From assembly GCA_030445275.1 (NCBI GenBank), contig JAUCSE010000011.1:1-42674 (forward strand): a stretch of DNA of 42,674 bases, read 5' to 3'. Made by a program: the position numbers and the translations under genes. Below, in pieces: positions 32,662 to 39,895 of this stretch. Position 1 is the stretch's first letter, and every line of letters begins with the position of its first letter. The stretch comes from Mucilaginibacter sp. (GTDB lineage: Bacteria > Bacteroidota > Bacteroidia > Sphingobacteriales > Sphingobacteriaceae). The notes below the pieces were generated by a model. It was not told the origin of the DNA and made no database searches. It worked only from the letters and a program-made list of their open reading frames with translations.

Positions 32662-33190
32662 ATGCCTCGCTATTGTAAGTAATCTGACCAACATGTTTGT
32701 CAATCTGCCATCTGCCGGTACCTTCTTCGCCAATAACTTCAAATAGTTCAAGGGCGCGACGGGCTTTGTATTCTTCTTCACGTTGTTCTTTCAGGAACCA
32801 GTTTAAGAATTCCACGGTCACAAAATCCTGCTCCTTCATGCAACGGGCATAAATGTTTTTGATAGATTGTGTAACACTGATCTCCTGATCTAAAGCTTCT
32901 TCAAATACTTCGCGGAATGAGTTAAATTCCTGTTTGATACCAGTAACTTCGGGAGATATAGAGTTGCCACCCATATCCAGTACATATTTGTAAAACTTCA
33001 ATTGATGATATCTTTCTTCTTCGGCTTGTTTAAAAAAGTAATCGGCCGAAAAATCATAACCGTTACGGTTACACCATGATGCCATTGATAAATATATAGA
33101 TGAAGAGTGTGCTTCTTTTTTTATTTGCTGATTTAAAAGCGCTTCTATTTCGGTAGAAATTAAGCTTTTTATGCGGATGAGGTCTTTCAT
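32660..33190 (-). CDS. ftnA: Non-heme ferritin
   Basis: A 176-residue ferritin-like protein with the four-helix bundle: helix A with KKEAHSSSIYLSMASW, helix B with EEERYHQLKFYKYV, helix C with FEEALDQEISVTQSI and helix D with FLNWFLKEQREEEYKA. Glu in helix A, and Glu/His in EEERYH, plus Glu in helices C and D supply the di-iron ferroxidase centre; they appear complete. It would store Fe in a 24-subunit cage in the cytosol. It faces the ferredoxin gene. A TTATTG-type -7 is present upstream but weak. Confidence 0.93.
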   Translation of the reverse strand: MKDLIRIKSLISTEIEALLNQQIKKEAHSSSIYLSMASWCNRNGYDFSADYFFKQAEEERYHQLKFYKYVLDMGGNSISPEVTGIKQEFNSFREVFEEALDQEISVTQSIKNIYARCMKEQDFVTVEFLNWFLKEQREEEYKARRALELFEVIGEEGTGRWQIDKHVGQITYNSEA

Positions 33191-33304
33191 AGTAATATTA
33201 AAATTGAATACTTAAATGATCTTATAATCAATATTATATGCAATAATAAAGCTATAAGTTCATACGGACTTAATTTAAATACAATATGAATTTAATCTAA
33301 ATAA

Positions 33305-33667
33305 CTATACGGGGATAATGCAAAGGCGATCGTGCAGAATGTGGTTCAATTCCAGCATAACAAAAGTGCCTTCTAATAACTCTTTAAGGGCTATAATTTG
33401 TACCAACGACAGCACATAACAATGATCGCAAGCGCAGATAAATATGATCTCAACATCGGGCGCTTTGCTACTGGTGAGTAAAACCTGTTCAATATCGATA
33501 TGATAAACCGCTTTGCGTAGTTTTAATAAGCAACGGTAATCAAATTTGGCAACTTTACCGGCAAAATCAACATACCAGCAACGTTCTGCGTCGCTTTGGT
33601 AAATGGCCCCTGCTGATGTGTTGAAAACATCCGTCCACTGATCTGTTTCTGTAATGGTGGTAATCAT
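33305..33667 (-). CDS. Small protein with a Cys-rich ICACDHCY motif, unrecognised
   Basis: A 120-residue protein (start placed at the second ATG; the frame is open to 33679). It begins MITTITETDQWTDVFNTSAGAIYQSDAERCWYVDFAGKVAKF and later has EIIFICACDHCYVLSLVQIIALKELLEGTFVMLELN. The general layout (beta-rich opening, leucine-rich 'LKELLEG' end) resembles small Bacteroidota DUF proteins often found next to ferritin, such as DUF6686, but I am not certain. The Cys-x-Cys-x-x-His-Cys cluster may bind metal. It lies 114 bases upstream of the ferritin gene, same strand; no promoter between is obvious. Confidence 0.6.
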   Translation of the reverse strand: MITTITETDQWTDVFNTSAGAIYQSDAERCWYVDFAGKVAKFDYRCLLKLRKAVYHIDIEQVLLTSSKAPDVEIIFICACDHCYVLSLVQIIALKELLEGTFVMLELNHILHDRLCIIPV

Positions 33668-33851
33668 ATAACACCACAAAGGTTGTTATTATTTATAATT
33701 AATCCAAATAAAGAATGCATTTTAATTAAATTATCTCTCTGAATATAATGATCCCGGGTAAAGTGTCATTTTGCATTTGTGTCATAATTGTTTGTTTATA
33801 AAACATTATGACGAGTTTTTAATACTTTAGGAAAGTAAATACGTGATAAAA

Positions 33852-34493
33852 ATGAACAATATAAAAGCCTGTATTTTTGACCTCGACGGTGTAATTGTCG
33901 ATACGGCCGTATACCATTATAAAGCCTGGAAACGATTAGCCAACGAGCTGGGTTTTGATTTTACCGAAGCCGATAATGAGCGACTGAAAGGTGTTAGCCG
34001 CATGCGCTCGCTCGAAATAGTGCTCCAATGCGGGGGAATAACTAAAACCGAAAGTGAACAAAAGCTGCTGGCCGCTCAAAAGAACGCCTGGTATGTAGAA
34101 ATGATAAATCAGATGACACCTGCCGAAATTTTGCCCGGAGCACAGGAGTTTGTAGAAGCTTGCAGGGCTGCAGGTATTAAAACTGCACTTGGTTCGGCCA
34201 GTAAAAACTCCATGACCATACTGGAGAAACTACATATCACCCACCTTTTTGATGTAATTATTGATGGTAATAAAGTAACTAAAGCTAAGCCCGATCCTGA
34301 AGTGTTTTTAAAAGGAGCAGAAGAACTGGGCATTGAACCCAAATACTGTGTGGTTTTTGAGGATGCCATTGCCGGGATAGAGGCAGCTAAAGCAGGCGGC
34401 ATGAAAGCAGTAGGCATTGGTAAGCCGGATGTGCTGCATGAAGCGGATTTGGTGGTGAGCGGATTGGATAAGATGACCCTGAATAAATTATAA
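33852..34493 (+). CDS. pgmB: Beta-phosphoglucomutase
   Basis: A 213-residue haloacid dehalogenase-fold enzyme that converts beta-glucose-1-phosphate to glucose-6-phosphate. The nucleophile Asp10 and acid/base Asp12 are in FDLDGVIVDT; later come the Ser motif (LGSASKNS), the Lys in KAKPDPEVF and the Asp-rich FEDAIAGIEAAKAGGM loop. The cap domain with VSRMRSLEIVL is typical of beta-PGM. I use ATG 33852; an in-frame GTG at 33843 is less likely. It is followed by a family A repeat and then GH65, its usual partner. Confidence 0.93.
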   Translation: MNNIKACIFDLDGVIVDTAVYHYKAWKRLANELGFDFTEADNERLKGVSRMRSLEIVLQCGGITKTESEQKLLAAQKNAWYVEMINQMTPAEILPGAQEFVEACRAAGIKTALGSASKNSMTILEKLHITHLFDVIIDGNKVTKAKPDPEVFLKGAEELGIEPKYCVVFEDAIAGIEAAKAGGMKAVGIGKPDVLHEADLVVSGLDKMTLNKL

Positions 34494-34516
34494 TATTTTA
34501 TATACGAACCCAAACG

Positions 34517-34609
34517 CGTCATTGCGAGGTACGAAGCAATCCCTACATAGGCAGGTCTATCTTGTTTGCTCTGTACAGCATAGAGATTGCTTCGTACCTC
34601 GCAAAGACG
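34517..34609. repeat. Palindromic repeat, family A copy 5 (between pgmB and GH65)
   Basis: Ends CGTCATTGCGAGGTACGAAG and CTTCGTACCTCGCAAAGACG; the core TGCTCTGTACAGCATAGAGA and AGGCAGGTCTAT match copy A2 in reverse. One base of the right end (AAAGACG for AATGACG) has changed. It lies 23 bases after the pgmB stop and 19 before the GH65 start, inside what is otherwise an operon. Confidence 0.87.
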
Positions 34610-34628
34610 GTAGAATAGAAATTTTGAG

Positions 34629-36938
34629 ATGAAAAACTATATAAAAGCCGGCGAGTGGAGCATTATTGAAGAGGGTTTTGATCCGCATCATCACCAGGTA
34701 TCAGAGAGCATATTCAGTTTGGGTAATGGGCGTATGGGGCAGCGGGCCAACTTTGAGGAAGCTTATAGCGGTCAATCACTATTAGGTAATTATGTTGCCG
34801 GTGTGTACTATCCGGATAAAACCCGCGTAGGCTGGTGGAAAAATGGCTATCCCGAATATTTTGCCAAGGTGCTCAATGCTGCCAATTGGACAACTATCGA
34901 CGTTAACATTGATGGTGAACAGCTTGACCTGGCAAAATGTGAAGTAAGTAGTTTCCGCCGGGAACTGAATATGAAAGATGGATATCTGAAAAGAAATTTC
35001 CGCGCTAAAACAACCTCAGGTAAAGAGGTGGAAGTAGAGGCTATCCGTTTTTGCAGCATGGTTGATGATGAGGCCACCGCCATAAAATATACCATCACCC
35101 CCATAAATTTTAGCGGTACAATAACTCTAACCCCGGCTATTGACGGTGATGTGGTGAATAAAGATTCTAACTACGACGAAAAGTTTTGGGACGAGATAAG
35201 CAAAGCAAACCAGCCTGACGGTGGGTATATAGTAATGCGTACCAAAAAAACTGGTTTTGAGGTGGCTACCGGTATGCGATTCATTATCCTGCAAAATGAT
35301 AAACCATTGCAAGTTAATGCTCAATCTATCGGCAAAGAAAAATATGTAGCTTCAAAAATTGAAGTACAGGTACTGCAGGGGCAAAGCATCAGTATTATAA
35401 AATACGTGGCCAATTTATCTTCGCAGAATCATAAAGCCGAAGAATTGGTTAGTGAATTAAATAAAACACTAAAACAAATCAGCCAAAAAGGATTTGATAC
35501 CATGCTGGCAGAACAGGCTGCCGCCTGGGCCAAAAAATGGCAGCATAACGATATTATTATTGAAGGCGATATATCTGCACAGCAGGCTATCAGGTTCAAT
35601 ATATTCCAGCTTAACCAAACCTATACCGGCGAGGATGATCGCCTGAATATTGGCCCTAAAGGGTTTACCGGTGAAAAATATGGCGGATCTACCTATTGGG
35701 ATACCGAAGCCTATTGTGTGCCTTTTTATCTGGCCACAGCCGATCAAAAGGTTACCCGAAATCTGTTACTATATCGGTATAAGCAGCTGGGTAAAGCTAT
35801 TGAAAATGCTGCCCTCCTGGACTTTAAAAACGGCGCTGCCTTATATCCCATGGTTACTATGGATGGTACAGAATGCCATAACGAATGGGAGATCACCTTT
35901 GAGGAGATCCACCGGAATGGAGCCATTGCTTATGCTATTTTTAATTATGTACGTTACACAGCTGATGAAGCTTACCTGACCGATTATGGTTTGGAGGTAT
36001 TGATCGCCATTAGCCGTTTCTGGTCGCAACGCATTACCTGGTCGCAGGATAAGCAACAATATGTAATGCTGGGGGTAACCGGGCCAAATGAGTACGAAAA
36101 CAATATCAATAATAACTGGTATACCAGTACGCTGGCCACCTGGTGTATGGATTATACCATGCAGGTAATTGAAAAAGTAAAAGCAGCTGACAAGGCGAAA
36201 TATGATGCTTTAACAGCCAGGATTAGCTTTGACGAGGCCACTGAGACCTCCCGGTTTAAGCATATCATTGAAAAAATGTATCTGCCTTACGATACAGATC
36301 AACAGGTGTTTTTACAGCAGGATGGGTATTTGGATAAAGAACAGATCCTGGTAAAAGATCTGCCCGCTACCGACAGGCCATTGAACCAAAAATGGAGTTG
36401 GGACAGGATACTGCGTTCCTGCTATATTAAACAGGCGGATGTGTTGCAGGGTATTTACTTTTTTGAGGACAGGTACGATATCGAAACTATCCGCAGGAAC
36501 TTTGATTTTTACGAGCCTCGTACGGTGCATGAATCATCCCTGTCGCCCTGCGTACACGCTATTTTAGCCGCTAAGCTGGGCGATGAGGAGCGGGCCTATG
36601 AGTTTTATCTGCGCACCTCACGCCTTGATCTGGACGATTATAACAATGATACCGAGGATGGCTGCCATATTACCTCAATGGCTGGCACCTGGATGTCGGT
36701 AGTGGAAGGGTTTGGAGGTATGCGGGTACGCGATGGTAAGCTGCTGTTTAATCCTTTTATCCCTGAAAAATGGACTTCGCTATCGTTCCACATTGGTTTC
36801 CAGGGAGCGTTGCTGAATATAAAAGTGAGTAAAGATGGAGTACAGCTCAAAAATTTGAGTGATAAACAAACAACCCTGGTAGTTTATGGTAAAGAGCAAA
36901 CGCTTAATGCCAATAGCGAATTATTGGTAAAATCTTAA
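34629..36938 (+). CDS. Glycoside hydrolase family 65 (maltose phosphorylase-type)
   Basis: A 769-residue GH65 protein. The general acid is Glu488 in GVTGPNEYENNINNNWYT, at the same place as Glu487 of Lactobacillus brevis maltose phosphorylase. The N-terminal super-sandwich domain (from EWSIIEEGFDPHHHQVSESIFSLGNGRMG), the (alpha/alpha)6 barrel (about 320-700) and the C-terminal beta sheet are all present. It has no signal peptide, so it acts in the cytosol. With PgmB next door, phosphorolysis of maltose (or kojibiose or trehalose) to glucose and beta-glucose-1-phosphate is expected; maltose is the best guess given the GH13 and GH31 neighbours. It runs 4 bases into the next gene. Confidence 0.92.
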   Translation: MKNYIKAGEWSIIEEGFDPHHHQVSESIFSLGNGRMGQRANFEEAYSGQSLLGNYVAGVYYPDKTRVGWWKNGYPEYFAKVLNAANWTTIDVNIDGEQLDLAKCEVSSFRRELNMKDGYLKRNFRAKTTSGKEVEVEAIRFCSMVDDEATAIKYTITPINFSGTITLTPAIDGDVVNKDSNYDEKFWDEISKANQPDGGYIVMRTKKTGFEVATGMRFIILQNDKPLQVNAQSIGKEKYVASKIEVQVLQGQSISIIKYVANLSSQNHKAEELVSELNKTLKQISQKGFDTMLAEQAAAWAKKWQHNDIIIEGDISAQQAIRFNIFQLNQTYTGEDDRLNIGPKGFTGEKYGGSTYWDTEAYCVPFYLATADQKVTRNLLLYRYKQLGKAIENAALLDFKNGAALYPMVTMDGTECHNEWEITFEEIHRNGAIAYAIFNYVRYTADEAYLTDYGLEVLIAISRFWSQRITWSQDKQQYVMLGVTGPNEYENNINNNWYTSTLATWCMDYTMQVIEKVKAADKAKYDALTARISFDEATETSRFKHIIEKMYLPYDTDQQVFLQQDGYLDKEQILVKDLPATDRPLNQKWSWDRILRSCYIKQADVLQGIYFFEDRYDIETIRRNFDFYEPRTVHESSLSPCVHAILAAKLGDEERAYEFYLRTSRLDLDDYNNDTEDGCHITSMAGTWMSVVEGFGGMRVRDGKLLFNPFIPEKWTSLSFHIGFQGALLNIKVSKDGVQLKNLSDKQTTLVVYGKEQTLNANSELLVKS

Positions 36939-36942
36939 TAAA

Positions 36943-37923
36943 ATGAATCGTAACCAACGTCTTTTGATATCAATTTTAATTGCGGTTGCCTTTGCTTTGG
37001 TTGTGCGCGGTATTTTTGGCATACATAATTTGGAAGGGATATACAGTGTTATGACTGTTACTTTTCTTCTCGGATTACCATTTGGAGTTGGCTATTTAAC
37101 AATTTACTTATGTAAGGATGATGTTGTTGAAAACTCAGCAGCTACTTTCTTTATACCATTTATACCTATATTCATTTTCTTTTTAATAACACTTTTTCTC
37201 AATATTGAAGGGCTTGCCTGCTGGCTGATGATCCTGCCCATTTTTTTAATCCTATCCGGATTAGGTGGCATAACGGCCAGGCACTTTAAGTTAAAAAAAC
37301 GGGATAAAAATAAAGGATTTGTTTACGTGGTTTTGTTGCTGCCATTCTTTTTGGCTCCGATAGAAAAAATGATAGGCGCTATTCCGGGTACTTACAAAGC
37401 ATACACCGAAATTGATATTCACGCCACAAAAGATCAGATCTGGAAAAATGTAACCAGAGTACGCGCTATCGACCAAAAACAAGATAGCGCTGCATTTACC
37501 CGATTCTTAGGTTTTCCCAGGCCTATCAAAGCCGAGCTGGATAAAGAGGCCGTTGGCGGCAAACGTAAAGCCATATTTGATAAAGGCCTGGTATTTGACG
37601 AAGTAGTAACCGCTTATCAGCCTCTTCAGTCAATGACATTTACCATACATGCAAATCCTTATGATATTCCATCAACTACCATGGATAAACATATTGTAAT
37701 TGGAGGTGAGTTTTTTGATGTACTTAACGGAACTTATCAATTAGAGCAAATAGATACACATACCTGCAAACTACGCCTGTTTAGCACTTTTAAATTAAGC
37801 ACTACCTTCAATTTTTATGCAGGCATTTGGGCCTCATGGATCATGAAGGATATTCAGCAAAATATATTAAAAGTGATTAAAGAGCGATCAGAACTAAAGA
37901 TAAGTGCAGTGTCTGTCAATTAA
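36943..37923 (+). CDS. Multi-pass membrane protein with possible SRPBCC-like domain
   Basis: A 326-residue protein I do not recognise. The first 145 residues carry five likely membrane helices (roughly 7-27, 34-56, 68-88, 92-112, 125-143). From about 155 the sequence (YTEIDIHATKDQIWKNVTRVRAIDQKQ ... RFLGFPRPIKAELDKEAVGGKRKAIFDKGLVFDEVVTAYQPLQSMTFTIHANP) has the beta-strand/helix rhythm of an SRPBCC (START/polyketide cyclase-like) domain, ending in a long helix. It starts 4 bases after GH65 and stops 9 bases before GH13, so it is very likely co-transcribed with the maltose genes. A transport or sensing role is only a guess. Confidence 0.7.
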   Translation: MNRNQRLLISILIAVAFALVVRGIFGIHNLEGIYSVMTVTFLLGLPFGVGYLTIYLCKDDVVENSAATFFIPFIPIFIFFLITLFLNIEGLACWLMILPIFLILSGLGGITARHFKLKKRDKNKGFVYVVLLLPFFLAPIEKMIGAIPGTYKAYTEIDIHATKDQIWKNVTRVRAIDQKQDSAAFTRFLGFPRPIKAELDKEAVGGKRKAIFDKGLVFDEVVTAYQPLQSMTFTIHANPYDIPSTTMDKHIVIGGEFFDVLNGTYQLEQIDTHTCKLRLFSTFKLSTTFNFYAGIWASWIMKDIQQNILKVIKERSELKISAVSVN

Positions 37924-37932
37924 TATATACCT

Positions 37933-39648
37933 ATGGAAACAGATCATAAACTCATCATATATCAGTTATTACCGCGCCTGTTTGGCAATATCCAAACGCG
38001 TAATAAAACTAGTGGCTCCATCGAAGAAAACGGTGTTGGCAAACTGAATGATATTACCGATAAAGCACTGCAGGAGATAAAAAACATGGGTTTTACTCAT
38101 GTTTGGTACACCGGCGTAATTGAACACGCTACCATGACGGATTATAGGGCATTTGGTATCAGTAACGATGATCCGGATATTGTAAAGGGTAGGGCAGGCT
38201 CACCTTACGCCATCAGGGATTATTATGACATAGCTCCCGATTTGGCTGTTGATGTTAAAAATCGTATTGGCGAGTATGATGATCTTATAAAACGTACCCA
38301 TAATAATGGTCTGAAAGTATTGATGGATCTGGTACCCAACCATGTAGCTCGTACCTACGCATCAGATGTAAAACCTGCAGGTGTACGCGACTTTGGACAG
38401 AATGATGATAAAACCAAAGCTTTTGATCCTAAAAATGATTTCTATTATATCCCCGGGCAAGCGTTTGTAGTCCCGGCTGGTTACAATCCGGGTGGTGATG
38501 AGTTTAACAGTCCACTTAAAGATGGCCGGTTTGATGAGAATCCTGCCAAAGCAACAGGGAACGACGTATTCAGCGCTACGCCATCCATCAATGATTGGTT
38601 CGAAACCATGAAACTGAACTACGGGGTTGATTATATGAATAATCGTAAGGGTCACTTTGACCCCATACCGCCGCTGTGGAATAAGATATATGATATTTTA
38701 TGCTACTGGAGCAAAAAAGGAATAGACGGCTTTCGTTGCGACATGGTAGAGATGGTACCTATTGACTTTTGGGCTTGGGTAATACCAAAACTAAAAGCCA
38801 CTTATCCCGGTGTTGTATTCATCGGCGAAGCCTATGACGAAACTAAATACTACGATTATATTTTTAAAGGCCAGTTTGATTACCTGTATGATAAAGTGGG
38901 TTTGTATGATGTGATCAAACAGCTTACCCGCAACGAATATAATGCTACAACCTGGGGTATCAACAATGTTTGGAACCACCATTGTAAGGATATTGACCAG
39001 CACATGCTGCGTTTTATGGAAAACCATGACGAGCAGCGCATTGCCTCCAATGATTTTGCGGGCAATCCATGGCTGGCTGTACCCGGTATGATCGTTACAG
39101 CCACACTAAACACAGGCCCGGTAATGATCTATTTCGGACAAGAGGTAGGAGAGCCTGCCACCGGTAACCAGGGTTTTAGCGGCGAAAACGGACGTACTTC
39201 TATATTTGATTATTGCGGAGTGCCCGAACATCAGAAATGGCTCAATAATGGTGCGTTTGATGGGGAGCGATTGGCTGATGATCAGAAAAAGCTGCGGGGT
39301 TTTTACCAAACATTCCTAAATGCCGTACACAACAATGAAGCCCTGAAAAGCGGTAGTTTTTACGAACTGATGCTGGCTAATGAACACCAGTCTGGTTTTG
39401 ATCAGTTGTTGTACATGTACCTGCGCTATACGGATAGCCAACAAATACTGGTAATAGTTAATTTTAACCGCGATTATCGTAAAATATGGATAAAACTCCC
39501 TGACGATCTGCTGGCGAAGTTAAATCTGACCGGTAAAAAGGAATTTACTGATCTGTTAAGCAGTGCAAAATTCAATACAGATGATATTGGACAGGGAGTG
39601 GAGATTGAATTGCAGGGTTCGAGTGGTATGTTGTTGGGGATTATCTGA
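37933..39648 (+). CDS. Alpha-amylase family protein, GH13
   Basis: A 571-residue GH13 (beta/alpha)8-barrel enzyme without a signal peptide, so cytosolic. The nucleophile is Asp270 in GFRCDMVEM, the acid/base Glu299 in FIGEAYDE, and the third Asp is Asp366 in MENHDEQR; the first conserved region (MDLVPNHVAR) is present. The barrel is followed by a C-terminal beta domain. It probably degrades or remodels maltodextrins. Subfamily is not fixed; neopullulanase- or maltogenic-like enzymes cannot be excluded. It lies downstream of the membrane gene in the operon. Confidence 0.92.
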   Translation: METDHKLIIYQLLPRLFGNIQTRNKTSGSIEENGVGKLNDITDKALQEIKNMGFTHVWYTGVIEHATMTDYRAFGISNDDPDIVKGRAGSPYAIRDYYDIAPDLAVDVKNRIGEYDDLIKRTHNNGLKVLMDLVPNHVARTYASDVKPAGVRDFGQNDDKTKAFDPKNDFYYIPGQAFVVPAGYNPGGDEFNSPLKDGRFDENPAKATGNDVFSATPSINDWFETMKLNYGVDYMNNRKGHFDPIPPLWNKIYDILCYWSKKGIDGFRCDMVEMVPIDFWAWVIPKLKATYPGVVFIGEAYDETKYYDYIFKGQFDYLYDKVGLYDVIKQLTRNEYNATTWGINNVWNHHCKDIDQHMLRFMENHDEQRIASNDFAGNPWLAVPGMIVTATLNTGPVMIYFGQEVGEPATGNQGFSGENGRTSIFDYCGVPEHQKWLNNGAFDGERLADDQKKLRGFYQTFLNAVHNNEALKSGSFYELMLANEHQSGFDQLLYMYLRYTDSQQILVIVNFNRDYRKIWIKLPDDLLAKLNLTGKKEFTDLLSSAKFNTDDIGQGVEIELQGSSGMLLGII

Positions 39649-39731
39649 ATCGGGATTTACAGAATTTTAGAATAAGGAGAATTTTACATCTTTAATAGTA
39701 GCCTCACGGGTTATTCTGTAAATCCTGATTC
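39647..39731. repeat. Inverted repeat, family E, starting at the GH13 stop codon
   Basis: GAATCGGGATTTACAGAAT (39647-39665) and ATTCTGTAAATCCTGATTC (39713-39731) are inverse copies with one mismatch over 19 bases. The element starts within the TGA stop of the GH13 gene. It could act as the terminator of the operon, but there is no T run. Confidence 0.75.
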
Positions 39732-39839
39732 TGACAATAATCCTGATTCACAATTGTTAACAAAAAAATTAAATCAAAATAGCTCAAATTGTTCTTAATG
39801 CTATGGTTAATAATTTTTCATTAATTCAATTGTTGTATA

Positions 39840-39870
39840 TTGCGTAACATGTACACTTTATACATATTTG
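39840..39870 (+). promoter_or_regulatory. GH31 promoter
   Basis: TTG at 39840-39842 and CATATTTG at 39863-39870 are 20 bases apart; the -7 box differs from TAnnTTTG only in its first base. The GH31 ATG is 26 bases downstream, so GH31 probably has its own promoter rather than depending on the upstream operon. Confidence 0.5.
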
Positions 39871-39895
39871 CAGAGAGAACCCCTAATTAATTTGA

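Noticed and set aside
39647..39731. Element E considered as a standard terminator for GH13
   Set aside because: There is strong pairing but a 47-base loop and no T run, so it fits a repeat element better than an intrinsic terminator; it may still have an effect on termination.
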